A stretch of 48,995 nucleotides of DNA from contig PNKD01000016.1 in NCBI GenBank assembly GCA_013822265.1, forward strand, positions 1-48,995, in the 5' to 3' direction. Numbering within the stretch: the first letter of the stretch is position 1; the number at the start of each line of letters is the position of its first letter. The translations under genes were made by a program, and so were the position numbers. This DNA is from Leptothrix sp. (in: b-proteobacteria) (GTDB lineage: Bacteria > Pseudomonadota > Gammaproteobacteria > Burkholderiales > Burkholderiaceae_C). A model generated the notes under the pieces. The model was not told the DNA's origin and made no database searches. It saw only the letters and a list, made by a program, of their open reading frames with translations. Positions 41,837 to 48,995 of the stretch are shown here, piece by piece.

Positions 41837-43212
41837 GCCCCGTCAACACCGCTGCAAGGAACGCTATACAAAGGGAACTTTGCAGGGGGCCCCGCGGTGC
41901 CACCGGCCTGGCCGCAGCGCTGAAAATCTCGCCACGAACAACGCTGCGCCTGCTCGCCGAGCTGGGTGACGCCACCGTTTCGTCGGGCCAGGCGCAGCGC
42001 CGCCGCTACGCCGCACGCCGGCCCTTGCGTGGTGTGGCTGAGGCCCTGCCGGTGTTCGCGCTCGATGAGGCAGGGCGGGTCACCGAGGCCGCGGCCTTGC
42101 ACCCCATCCAGCCGCAGGGTTGCCTGTTTCCGCTGCCTGCGCTGGGTTGGCCCGTCGATGACGACAGCCGCGACGGCTGGTGGGGCGGCCTGCCCTACCC
42201 GCTGTACGACATGCAGCCGCAAGGCTTCCTGGGCCGGGCTTTCGCGCGCGCCAGCCATGCCGATCTGGAAGTGCCAGCCGACCCCGACGAGTGGGGCGAT
42301 GACGACGTGCTGCACGTGCTGGCGCGGCGCGGCGAAGACTGCAGCGGGCACCTGATCGTTGGCGCCGCCTCGCTGCGCCGGCACCAGCAGCAGCGCTTGC
42401 AGGCGTCCGAGCCCCTGGTCGAGGCCCAAATCGCGCCCGCGTATGTCGCGGCTGCCACACTGGCCGCGTCCCAGGGCCTTGCCGGCAGCTCTGCCGGCGG
42501 CGCATTCCCGAAGTTCACGGCCCGCCGCGCCCTGGCCGGTGCCGCCACCGCCGAGGTGATCGTCAAGTTCTCGGGTGTCGCGAATGCGCCCGCGACGCGG
42601 CGCTGGGCCGACCTGCTGGTCTGCGAACACCTGGCCTTGCAGCGTGTGCAAGCCCTCGGTGCGTCGGGCGCTGCGGCCACACGTCTGGTGCAGGCCGGCG
42701 GGCGAACCTTTCTGGAGTCAGAGCGCTTCGACCGCGTCGGCGCCTGGGGCCGGCGTCCGCTGGTCAGCCTGCGGGCACTGAGCGGTCACTTGCTGGGCCT
42801 GTCCAGCCAGGACTGGCGGCAACATGCGGCCCGGCTGGTGGCGCGCGGGCTGATCGATGCGCGCACGGTGGACGACATCACGCGGCTGTGGTGGTTCGGC
42901 CGGCTGATCGCGAACAACGACATGCACCTGGGCAATCTCAGTTTTCACCCGCAGGCAGGGCGCCTGCGGCTGGCGCCTGCCTACGACATGCTGCCCATGG
43001 CCTTCACGCCCTTGCCCGGTGGCGAAGTACCTGAGCCGCGATGGAACTTCGAACTGCCCCTACCTGCCGAGCGCGCCGCATGGCTGGCGGCCGGCGATGC
43101 GGCAATGGCGTTCTGGGCCGACGCCGCCGGTGATGCGCGCATCTCGCCGGGCTTTCGCGCTCGGGCCGCCGAACTCGGGCAGCTGCTGAACGTGTCGCGC
43201 AAGCAGGCGTGA
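41830..43212 (+). CDS. yjjJ: HipA-family serine/threonine kinase, YjjJ type, with N-terminal winged-helix domain
   Basis: HipA-like kinases phosphorylate components such as aminoacyl-tRNA synthetases and can arrest growth; YjjJ is the orphan type with its own DNA-binding domain in place of a separate HipB. In the 460-residue product the N-terminal ~65 residues form a helix-turn-helix/wing (GATGLAAALKISPRTTLRLL, GQAQRRRYAARRPL). The kinase core follows: SSAGGAFPKFTA (flexible P-loop), AEVIVKFSG (ATP-binding Lys), LESERFDRVG, catalytic ANNDMHLGNLSF, and PAYDMLPM replacing the DFG-type motif. Catalytic Asp and metal-binding Asn/Asp appear intact. ATG 41830 or TTG 41824 may be used. No hipB gene is adjacent. 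Fragments of related genes lie just upstream. Confidence 0.88.
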   Translation: MVRPVNTAARNAIQRELCRGPRGATGLAAALKISPRTTLRLLAELGDATVSSGQAQRRRYAARRPLRGVAEALPVFALDEAGRVTEAAALHPIQPQGCLFPLPALGWPVDDDSRDGWWGGLPYPLYDMQPQGFLGRAFARASHADLEVPADPDEWGDDDVLHVLARRGEDCSGHLIVGAASLRRHQQQRLQASEPLVEAQIAPAYVAAATLAASQGLAGSSAGGAFPKFTARRALAGAATAEVIVKFSGVANAPATRRWADLLVCEHLALQRVQALGASGAAATRLVQAGGRTFLESERFDRVGAWGRRPLVSLRALSGHLLGLSSQDWRQHAARLVARGLIDARTVDDITRLWWFGRLIANNDMHLGNLSFHPQAGRLRLAPAYDMLPMAFTPLPGGEVPEPRWNFELPLPAERAAWLAAGDAAMAFWADAAGDARISPGFRARAAELGQLLNVSRKQA

Positions 43213-43237
43213 AGCGTGTCCCCCCTGACCAGCCACT

Positions 43238-43621
43238 TCAGGCCGGCACTCCCTTCGCCACGTACCGCACGCCAAGCAGGTTCTCGAAGTCAGCATCCTG
43301 GGTCCACAGCACCGCGTCGAAGTGGCGCGCCGTGGCCAGCATGATGCTGTCGGCCATCGGCAGCTTCAGCTCATGTGAGAGTTTCGCGGCCGACATCGCC
43401 AGCGACTCGTCCAGCACCACCACCCGCCCCAACTGCATCAGCGCCGATGCCTGCAGTGCCGCCGCTTCGTCGCGCTGCGAGAGCACGCGCTTGAAAACTT
43501 CGAATATCGAGATGGCGGGCACGATCAGCGTGTCAGCGTCGGCGAGCGGCTGGGCGAAGAAGTCGACGTTGGTCCCGTTGGCGAAGTACTCCAGCCAGCC
43601 GCTCGAGTCCACCACGTTCAC
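43238..43621 (-). CDS. vapC: PIN-domain ribonuclease toxin, VapC type
   Basis: Mg2+-dependent RNase of a type II toxin-antitoxin pair. The 127-residue protein begins VNVVDSSGWLEYFANGTNVD with the first catalytic Asp, has a middle Glu in AISIFEVFKRVLSQRDEAA, a third acid in LKLPMADSIMLATARHF and a fourth in LWTQDADFENLLGV, the complete PIN tetrad. The GTG start overlaps the antitoxin stop by GTGA. It converges with yjjJ, with 25 bp between the stops. The pair sits between two genes that adjoin in the fossil copy upstream. Confidence 0.92.
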   Translation of the reverse strand: MNVVDSSGWLEYFANGTNVDFFAQPLADADTLIVPAISIFEVFKRVLSQRDEAAALQASALMQLGRVVVLDESLAMSAAKLSHELKLPMADSIMLATARHFDAVLWTQDADFENLLGVRYVAKGVPA

Positions 43622-43824
43622 GTACGGTCGCCTTCGCGCTCGACGCTGCTGTTGATGCCGGTGAGGAAGCCCCGTGCTTGTACCAACGAGCGCACAGGCA
43701 TCAGCTCCACACGATTTCCGTAGCGCATGACATGCAGTTTTTGTCCCGGCTGCAAGTCCATGGCTTCTCGAATTGACTTGGGTATGACGACTTGAAACTT
43801 TGGGGAGACGGAAACGGTTTCCAT
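43618..43824 (-). CDS. vapB: AbrB/MazE-type antitoxin, VapB
   Basis: DNA-binding antitoxin that neutralises the PIN toxin and represses the operon. The 68-residue protein is a swapped-hairpin AbrB domain: METVSVSPKFQVVIPKSIRE, AMDLQPGQKLHVMRYGNRVE, then LMPVRSLVQARGFLTG, a C-terminal helix for toxin binding. ATG 43824 gives the family start. The first codons contain the palindrome GGAAACGGTTTCC (43810-43822), a candidate operator. The upstream ATG 43844 for the opposite-strand ligase lies only 20 bp away, so the promoters of the two genes must be intermixed. Confidence 0.92.
   Translation of the reverse strand: METVSVSPKFQVVIPKSIREAMDLQPGQKLHVMRYGNRVELMPVRSLVQARGFLTGINSSVEREGDRT
43810..43822. 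promoter_or_regulatory. Palindrome at the vapB start, candidate operator
   Basis: GGAAACGGTTTCC, a perfect 6-bp inverted repeat around one central base, lies within the second to fifth codons of vapB. Toxin-antitoxin operators are usually palindromes at or just before the start codon. The AT-rich stretch 43825-43860 next to it probably holds the promoter. Confidence 0.35.
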
Positions 43825-44008
43825 GACGCATGTTTAAGCATCGATGGAAAATCGTAGCACATCTGCCCGATTGGCCGCTGTTGCCGCGGGCACCGCCATA
43901 GACACCCGCCGATCCCGACCATGTCGCGCCCCCCGCCGGGCCAAGCATCGGCCCTGCACGGACCTGGCACACAATGCGCGGCTGCCAAGCCTCTCAACCG
44001 CACCCATC

Positions 44009-45817
44009 TTGCCGCCCCAGCGCCTGTTGTCCGACCCGCGCGCCCTCATCGCGATCGCCGCCGCGGCCGGGCCGTCGCTGCTCGCCTACAACCTCAGCCC
44101 CTCCCCCACCTACCTCAACCAGGCCCTGGCCTTCGCCCTCTGGGCCGGCTTCGTGATGGTCTCGCTGCCGGCCCGACCCGGCCGCGGGCCGTGGGCGGTG
44201 TGGGTGGCGCTGGCCGTGCTGGCTGCCGCTGCACTGTGGTCATGGGGCCCCGGGGCCCTGCCGGCGAGCCTGGCGCTGTCGGCGCTGGGCACGTTGTTCG
44301 CCGCGGCCGTGCTACTGGCCGGCGGCGCCGGCGCGCGTGCGCGGCCCGACGCCGAAGCGCTCTTCATCGCCTTCTGCTGGGCCTGGGTGATCGCCGGCGT
44401 GCTGAACATCGCCGTGGCGCTGGTGCAGGTGTTCTGGCCCGGCCTTCCCGACGGCTCGTGGCTCGCCGCCTCGGGCATCCCGGGCCGCGCGGTGGGCAAC
44501 CTGCGCCAGCCCAACCACCTCAGCAGCCTGCTGCTGTGGCACTGCATCGCCGTCGTCGCCCTGCTGGAACTGGGGCGGCTCAAGCGCGGCGCGGCCGGCA
44601 TGCTGCTGGCGGCCGCCGTGTTCGCCGTGGTGCTGACGGCGTCGCGAACCGGCGTCGTCAGCGTGCTGGTGCTGGCGCTCTGGGGGCTGCTGGACCGGCG
44701 GCTGTCGCGCCCGGCGCGGCTGCTGTTGCTGGCCACGCCGCTGGCCTACCTGCTGTCATGGCTGGCGATGGCGCAATGGGCCGCGCTGACCCAGCACGCC
44801 TTCGGCGGCGCGCAGCGCCTGGCCGAGAGCGACATCAGCAGCTCACGCGTCGCCATCTGGCGCGACACGCTCGCGCTCATCGCGCAGCAGCCCTGGGCGG
44901 GCGTGGGCTTCGGCGAGTTCAACCTCGCCTGGACGTTGACGCCACTGCCGCAGCGGCCGGTGGCCTTCTTCGACCACACCCACAACCTGCCGCTGCAGCT
45001 GGCGGTGGAGCTGGGGCTGCCGCTGGCCGCGCTGGTGATGGGGCTGCTGCTGTGGGCGCTGTGGCGCGGCCTGCGCCTGGCCTGGGCCGCGCCGGCCGGG
45101 TTGGGCGTGGCGCAGCGCAGCGCGATGCTGATGGTGCTGATGATCGGCCTGCACAGCCTGGTGGAGTACCCGCTCTGGTACGGCTACTTCCTGCTGCCGG
45201 CGGCCTGGGCCTGGGGTTTTGCGCTGCAGCCGGCGCCGCAGTCGGCGGCACAGCCGCGGGCAGCCGAGCCCAGCCCGCCGCCGTCCCACGCCGTCGGCGC
45301 GGTGGCCCTGCTGGTGGCCGTGGGGGCGGCGCTGTCGGTGCTGGACTACCTGCGCGTGGCCACCATCTTCGCCGCCACGCCGGGCGCGCCGCCGCTGGAG
45401 CAGCGCATCGCCGAAGGCCAGCGCAGCGTGTTTTTCGCCCACCATGCCGACTACGCCGCCGTGACTTCGGGCCCGTCGCGCCCCGAAGAGGCTCGCGCCT
45501 TCGACCGTGTCACGCACTACCTGCTCGACACGCGGTTGATGATGGCCTGGGCGCAGTCGCTGGCAGCGCGCGGCGAGCTCGACGCGGCGCGCCACGTGGC
45601 GGCGCGCCTGCGCGAGTTCCGCAAGGCCGACGCGGCAGAATTCTTCGCGCCCTGCGAGCCCGGGGGCGGTGGGGGCGCGGCGGCTGCCGCCTCGGGCGTC
45701 TCGGCCGCCGGCACGGCCGCTTCGGCGGCGACACCGCTGCCGGCAGGCCGGCCGTTCCAGTGCGAAGCGCCAGCGCGGGCGCTAGGCTGGCGCGAGTTCG
45801 CCGCCAGCGGCTTCTAG
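44009..45817 (+). CDS. Second O-oligosaccharyltransferase/O-antigen-ligase family protein, PglL/Wzy-like
   Basis: Polytopic inner-membrane glycan transferase, paralogous in fold to the ligase next to pilA. About 600 residues with a dozen hydrophobic helices. Signatures: VGNLRQPNHLSSLLLWHC (PglL-type box), LTASRTGVVSVLVLA, and the Wzy_C loop FFDHTHNLPLQLAVELGLPL. A C-terminal periplasmic region follows and ends in a Gly/Ala-rich stretch. The start is uncertain: TTG 44009 gives a normal N-terminus, while an in-frame ATG at 43844 would add 55 Arg-rich residues and collide with the vapB promoter. A decayed copy of its first ~230 bp is at 41461-41690. It may act on pilin, other proteins or LPS; with no glycan genes nearby this cannot be settled. 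Confidence 0.85.
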   Translation: MPPQRLLSDPRALIAIAAAAGPSLLAYNLSPSPTYLNQALAFALWAGFVMVSLPARPGRGPWAVWVALAVLAAAALWSWGPGALPASLALSALGTLFAAAVLLAGGAGARARPDAEALFIAFCWAWVIAGVLNIAVALVQVFWPGLPDGSWLAASGIPGRAVGNLRQPNHLSSLLLWHCIAVVALLELGRLKRGAAGMLLAAAVFAVVLTASRTGVVSVLVLALWGLLDRRLSRPARLLLLATPLAYLLSWLAMAQWAALTQHAFGGAQRLAESDISSSRVAIWRDTLALIAQQPWAGVGFGEFNLAWTLTPLPQRPVAFFDHTHNLPLQLAVELGLPLAALVMGLLLWALWRGLRLAWAAPAGLGVAQRSAMLMVLMIGLHSLVEYPLWYGYFLLPAAWAWGFALQPAPQSAAQPRAAEPSPPPSHAVGAVALLVAVGAALSVLDYLRVATIFAATPGAPPLEQRIAEGQRSVFFAHHADYAAVTSGPSRPEEARAFDRVTHYLLDTRLMMAWAQSLAARGELDAARHVAARLREFRKADAAEFFAPCEPGGGGGAAAAASGVSAAGTAASAATPLPAGRPFQCEAPARALGWREFAASGF

Positions 45818-45836
45818 GCGATCAGGCTCTGGGCAA

Positions 45837-46343
45837 TCAGGCGGCCGTGTCGGGTCCGGCGTGCCCGGCGTGCCACTCGCCGCTCTTGCCGCCGCGCTTT
45901 TCCAGCACCCGGATGTTGCCCATCACCATGCCGCGGTCGGCGGCCTTGAGCATGTCGTAGACGGTCAGCAGGCCCACCTGCACGGCGGTCAGCGCCTCCA
46001 TCTCGACGCCGGTGCGGCCCAGCGTCTCGACCTGCGCCGTGCAGTGCACGCTGTGCGTGGCCGCGTCGAGTTCGAAGTCCACCGCCACGCGCGTGATGGG
46101 CAGCGGGTGGCACAGCGGGATCAGGTCCGACGTGCGCTTGGCGCCCTGGATGGCGGCGATGCGCGCGATGCCGATGACGTCGCCCTTCTTCGCCGTACCG
46201 CCGGCCACCAGCGCGAAGGTCTCGGGCCGCATGCGGATGCTGCCGCCGGCGCGCGCCACGCGGTGCGTCTCGGCCTTGGCGGCCACGTCGACCATGTGCG
46301 CCTGGCCCTGGGCGTCGAAGTGGGTCAGCGGGGTCGGGTTCAT
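45837..46343 (-). CDS. moaC: Cyclic pyranopterin monophosphate synthase
   Basis: Second step of molybdenum cofactor synthesis, forming cPMP from the MoaA product. In the 168-residue protein: [20 protein letters not shown] at the N-terminus, [36 protein letters not shown] (active-site Lys/His region), [20 protein letters not shown] and [20 protein letters not shown] with the conserved catalytic Asp/Lys area. The length is normal and the ATG at 46343 gives the expected start. It converges with the ligase gene (19 bp between stops) and diverges from the metalloprotease gene; no other Mo-cofactor gene is in the window. Confidence 0.97.
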   Translation of the reverse strand: MNPTPLTHFDAQGQAHMVDVAAKAETHRVARAGGSIRMRPETFALVAGGTAKKGDVIGIARIAAIQGAKRTSDLIPLCHPLPITRVAVDFELDAATHSVHCTAQVETLGRTGVEMEALTAVQVGLLTVYDMLKAADRGMVMGNIRVLEKRGGKSGEWHAGHAGPDTAA

Positions 46344-46450
46344 GGGCGGTTCACGATCAGCAACATGGCGCTGTCATGATAGCCAGAGGGAACGCCGGCG
46401 CCGGCCGCGGCTCCAAGTTCCACATTTCTCGACTTCGACTGCCGCCCGCA

Positions 46451-48094
46451 GTGACCCGCTTGAGCACTCTCACCCCGACGCCGCACCCCCGCCGCACCGG
46501 CCTGCCGCCCTGGCGGCGCGGCCTCGCCGGCACCCTGGCCGCGTTGATGCTGGTGCCTGGGTGGTCAGCGCCCGCCGCGGCGCAGGTGCGGCTGCCGGCG
46601 CTGGGCGAGTCGGCCTCGCAAGACCTCAGCGTCGGCGCCGAACGCCGCCTGGGCGACCAGATCATGCGCGAGGCCCGGCGCGACCCGGCCTACTACGACG
46701 ACCCCGTGCTGCTGGAGTACCTGCACTCGATCTGGAACCCGCTGGTGGCCGCGGCGCGCAAGATCGGCCACATCGACCCCGACACCGACCACCTCTTCGC
46801 GTGGGAGAGCTTTCTCGTCAAGGACCGCAGCGTCAACGCCTTCGCGCTGCCCGGCGGTTTCGTCGGCGCCCATCTCGGGCTCATCGCCGTCGCCACCACG
46901 CGCGACCAGCTCGCCGCGGTGATGGCGCACGAGCTCTCGCACGTCACGCAGCGCCACATCGCGCGTGGCATCGCGCCGCAGCAGCAGGCCTCGATGGTGG
47001 CGCTGGCCACGCTGCTGCTGGGCATCATCGCGGCCAGCCGCACCAACAACGCCGACGTCGCCAACGCCGCCATCATGGGCGGGCAGGGCGCGGCCATCCA
47101 GTCGCAGCTCAACTTCTCGCGCGACATGGAGCGCGAGGCCGACCGCATCGGCTACGGTGTGCTCGGCGCCGCGGGCTTCGCGCCGGCCGGGCAGTCGGCG
47201 ATGTTCGACAAGATGGAGATCGCCAACCGGCTCAACGACAGCGGCGGATTCCCCTACCTGCGCACCCACCCGCTGACGGTCGACCGCATCGCCGAGGCGC
47301 GCAACCGCACGCTGCTCGGCGACAACCGGCCCAGCGACCCCACGCTGCATCACACGTTGATGCAGATGCGCGCGCGCGTGCTGATGGACGACAGCGTCAC
47401 GGCACTGCGGCGGCTGGGCGGCGCGACCTCGTCGCCGGTGCTCGCCGACCGCGTGGCGGCGCTCTATGGCGGCGCGCTGGCGGCGTCGCTCACCCGTGAC
47501 CACGCGCGTGCCGAACGCCAGGTGGCGCTGGCGCTGCAACTCGCCGCCGGCAGCACGCCGCGCGAGCCCGCGGCCGAGCGCGTGCTGCGCCTGCTGCAGG
47601 CCCAGGTGCTGCTGGCCGCCGAAGACGCCGGCGCCGCGCTGCAGGTGCTGGACACGCTGCAGCCCGCGCCCACCGAGCGCCCGCCCCTGCTGCTGCGTGC
47701 CCAGGCCGCGCTGGCGCTGCAGCGCGGCGCGCCCGAGGCCGCCGCGGCACCGCTGCGCCGCAGCACCGAGAGCCTGCAGACTTGGCTCGCCGAGCAGCCG
47801 CAGGACGCCACGGCGTGGGAGCTGCTGGCCGCCACCAGCGACGCGCTGGGCCTGAAGCTGCGCGCCATGCGCGCCGGTGCCGAGGCGCGTGCCGTGCTGG
47901 GCGACCTCACGGGGGCCATCGACCGCCTGCGCGTCGCGCAGGCCCAGGCGCGCGGCCCGGGCGGGCAGGACTTCATCGAAGCCTCGGTGATCGACGCGCG
48001 GCTGCGCCAGGTCACCGCGCAGCGGCGCCATCTGACGCTGGAGATGCGAGGCGAGGGCCATCGCCCAGGGCCGGGCGAAGAGCCGCAGCACTAG
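46451..48094 (+). CDS. M48-family zinc metalloprotease, BepA-like, with C-terminal TPR-type region
   Basis: Likely periplasmic protease/chaperone for outer-membrane protein quality control, like BepA (YfgC). From GTG 46451 the 547-residue product has a signal peptide (RRGLAGTLAALMLVPGWSAP, AAAQ), then the M48 domain: SVGAERRLGDQIMREARRDP, DRSVNAFALPGGFVGAHLGL, the zinc motif in MAHELSHVTQRH (HELSH, about residue 160) and FSRDMEREADRIGYGVLGAA with the third ligand Glu. The C-terminal half (Ala/Leu/Arg-rich helices, LLAAEDAGAALQVLDTLQPA and similar) resembles tetratricopeptide repeats. An ATG at 46376 would lengthen the N-terminus by 25 residues that do not look like a leader. Divergent from moaC. 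Confidence 0.9.
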   Translation: MTRLSTLTPTPHPRRTGLPPWRRGLAGTLAALMLVPGWSAPAAAQVRLPALGESASQDLSVGAERRLGDQIMREARRDPAYYDDPVLLEYLHSIWNPLVAAARKIGHIDPDTDHLFAWESFLVKDRSVNAFALPGGFVGAHLGLIAVATTRDQLAAVMAHELSHVTQRHIARGIAPQQQASMVALATLLLGIIAASRTNNADVANAAIMGGQGAAIQSQLNFSRDMEREADRIGYGVLGAAGFAPAGQSAMFDKMEIANRLNDSGGFPYLRTHPLTVDRIAEARNRTLLGDNRPSDPTLHHTLMQMRARVLMDDSVTALRRLGGATSSPVLADRVAALYGGALAASLTRDHARAERQVALALQLAAGSTPREPAAERVLRLLQAQVLLAAEDAGAALQVLDTLQPAPTERPPLLLRAQAALALQRGAPEAAAAPLRRSTESLQTWLAEQPQDATAWELLAATSDALGLKLRAMRAGAEARAVLGDLTGAIDRLRVAQAQARGPGGQDFIEASVIDARLRQVTAQRRHLTLEMRGEGHRPGPGEEPQH

Positions 48095-48134
48095 GCCTGT
48101 CGCCGCGCCTGTTGCGGTGCTGCCGTGCCGTGCT

Positions 48135-48494
48135 TCAGGCCGGCCCGCCGTTGAACAGGCGCTCGACTGCGACGTCGATGACCATGCCGCACAGGCTGTA
48201 GAGCAGCGAGCCGATCAGCGCCGCGCCGAAGCTGGCGACGTTGAATCCCTCCAGCACACTGGCCGACGCATAGAACATCAGCGCGTTGATGACGAAGAGG
48301 AACAGGCCCAGCGTCAACAGCGTCACCGGCAGCGTCAGCAGCACGAGCAGCGGACGCACCAGCGTGTTGAAAAGGCCCAGCACCAGCGCGGCCACCATGG
48401 CCGACCAGAAGCTGGCCACCTGCACCCCGCTGTACAGGTTGGCCACCAGCAACAAGGCGGCCGCCAGCAGCATCCAGCGCACGATGATCTTCAT
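48135..48494 (-). CDS. Small four-helix membrane protein, phage-holin superfamily IV (YvlD-like)
   Basis: Function unknown. The 119-residue product consists of four hydrophobic segments: IIVRWMLLAAALLLVANLYS, FWSAMVAALVLGLFNTLVRP, VTLLTLGLFLFVINALMFYA and FGAALIGSLLYSLCGMVIDV. The N-x-x-(V)-R-P after the second helix and LPVTLLTLGLFLFVINA are the signature of this family, named for holin-like topology although most members are chromosomal with no phage context, as here. It is opposite in direction to the SWIB gene. Confidence 0.88.
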   Translation of the reverse strand: MKIIVRWMLLAAALLLVANLYSGVQVASFWSAMVAALVLGLFNTLVRPLLVLLTLPVTLLTLGLFLFVINALMFYASASVLEGFNVASFGAALIGSLLYSLCGMVIDVAVERLFNGGPA

Positions 48495-48687
48495 GGCCGC
48501 AGCATAACGTGACGCAAAGCGTGGCGAGAAAGCCGCTCTTACCTATGAAAACGCCTTCTCAGTGCCCCTCGCACGCAGTAGCATCGCGCCTGCACGTTTC
48601 CCAGGAAAGACAAGTCCGCGACAGAACATCGTCTGCGAGGCTTGCGCGGTAAGCGGCATCCCTCATCCACTGATGGAGAACATCCAA
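48495..48687. promoter_or_regulatory. Divergent intergenic region before the SWIB-domain gene
   Basis: 193 bp between the small membrane protein and the SWIB gene. Its AT content is higher than that of the surrounding genes (for example 48535-48560). I see no clear -35/-10 pair or palindrome. GGAG at 48675-48678 serves as the ribosome-binding site for the SWIB gene. Confidence 0.3.
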
Positions 48688-48995
48688 ATGGCAACTGCGA
48701 AAAAAGCTCCCGCGAAGAAGGCCGCTCCGGCCAAGAAGGCGGCCCCGGCGAAGAAGGCGGCTCCGGCCAAGAAGGCGGCGCCCGCGAAGAAGGCCGCCCC
48801 GGCCAAGAAGGCGGCTCCGGCCAAGAAGGCGGCGCCCGCGAAGAAGGCCGCCCCGGCCAAGAAGCGCACGCCCAGCGCGGCCTTCATGAAGCCGCTGACC
48901 CCCAGCGCGGCGTTGGCGGCCATCATCGGCGACAAGGCCCTGCCGCGTACCGATGTGACCAAGAAGATCTGGGAGTACATCAAGAAGAACGGCCT
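48688..48995 (+). CDS. SWIB/MDM2-domain protein with lysine/alanine-rich histone-H1-like N-terminus, 3'-truncated
   Basis: The first ~60 residues are a tandem array of AKKAAP units (MATAKKAPAKKAAPAKKAAP and onward), resembling the basic tails of bacterial H1-like proteins, which bind and compact DNA. From about residue 61 a SWIB domain starts: MKPLTPSAALAAIIGDKALP, then RTDVTKKIWEYIKKNGL, where the window ends. The SWIB part normally continues for about 40 more residues. The architecture is known in Burkholderiales and Chlamydiae; the role is probably nucleoid-associated but unproven. Start ATG 48688 has GGAG upstream. Confidence 0.93.
   Translation, partial: MATAKKAPAKKAAPAKKAAPAKKAAPAKKAAPAKKAAPAKKAAPAKKAAPAKKAAPAKKRTPSAAFMKPLTPSAALAAIIGDKALPRTDVTKKIWEYIKKNG
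48703..48860 (+). repeat. Tandem 18-bp coding repeats (AKKAAP units)
   Basis: Repeats of the form GC[C/G]AAGAAGGC[C/G]GC[T/C/G]CC[G/C] run from about 48703 to 48860, roughly nine units. Two alternating synonymous versions (GCCAAGAAGGCGGC and GCGAAGAAGG-x-xGC) form a higher-order pattern, so copy number is likely to vary by slippage or recombination. Confidence 0.85.

Noticed and set aside
43974-44156. ATG-initiated frame at the start of the second ligase
   Set aside because: It is out of frame with the ligase and encodes Ser/Pro/Arg-rich nonsense. The ligase frame continues through the same DNA.
46376-46450. Longer N-terminus for the M48 protease from ATG 46376
   Set aside because: The extra residues are not leader-like and the signal peptide fits the GTG at 46451. 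Kept only as an alternative.
48135-48494. Prophage holin
   Set aside because: Belongs to a chromosomal membrane-protein family that only shares holin-like topology. No endolysin or phage gene is nearby.
48703-48860. CRISPR-like or satellite array
   Set aside because: Unit length 18 bp without spacers and in a clear reading frame. It is a protein repeat (AKKAAP).

Overview
The window is a high-GC chromosomal segment from a betaproteobacterium, most likely Burkholderiales of the Rubrivivax/Leptothrix/Methylibium type. This is inferred from gene content and order (lptD-surA-ksgA, gatCAB divergent from mreBCD-mrdA-rodA, recA-recX, sucCD beside terC and a Ser/Thr kinase set, pilA next to a pilin-glycosylation ligase) and from a GC-rich intergenic repeat. 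Nearly all of it is ordinary chromosome. No rRNA, tRNA, CRISPR array, insertion sequence or prophage was recognised.

Layout. 1-2116: 3'-truncated view of malic enzyme (maeB). 2282-3227: a secreted RNase Sa-like ribonuclease with an overlapping barstar-type inhibitor, followed by a long inverted repeat. 3526-8100 (minus): ksgA, surA and lptD, overlapping by a few bases. Divergent from lptD is a shortened AmgK-like phosphotransferase that has lost its N-lobe and catalytic loop. 8988-15159: ABC exporter, DedA protein, M20 dipeptidase, VOC protein and a chemoreceptor. 15189-17404: exodeoxyribonuclease III head-to-head with pyrE, then a DUF4124 protein. 17432-20848 (minus): gatB, gatA, gatC. 21199-27045: rod-shape operon mreB, mreC, mreD, mrdA, rodA, mostly chained by ATGA overlaps. 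27091-29323 (minus): a TctE/TctD-like two-component pair. 29468-31073: LexA box, recA, recX. 31200-34807: DUF2889 protein, sucC, sucD, TerC protein. 34818-38342: a single protein joining a Ser/Thr kinase to a PP2C phosphatase, a two-FHA-domain protein and a metallo-beta-lactamase-fold hydrolase.

38356-45817 is the most variable part: pilA with a sigma-54 promoter, a PglL/Wzy-type oligosaccharyltransferase, then about 0.95 kb of gene fossils, an intact HipA-family YjjJ kinase, a VapB/VapC-type pair on the opposite strand and a second PglL/Wzy-type ligase. The fossils are decayed pieces of the downstream YjjJ and ligase genes. They record repeated duplication and deletion of a [hipA-like]-[ligase] unit. 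In the fossil the two genes adjoin, whereas in the intact copy the toxin-antitoxin pair lies between them. 45837-48995: moaC, a BepA-like M48 metalloprotease, a small 4-TM membrane protein and a truncated SWIB-domain protein with an AKKAAP-repeat tail.

The strongest items for a second look are the hipA/ligase fossil array with the differential toxin-antitoxin insertion, the kinase-phosphatase fusion, the kinase-dead AmgK remnant, the repeat-derived tail on GatA, and the 29-bp junction duplication that makes a ten-codon cistron between mreC and mreD.
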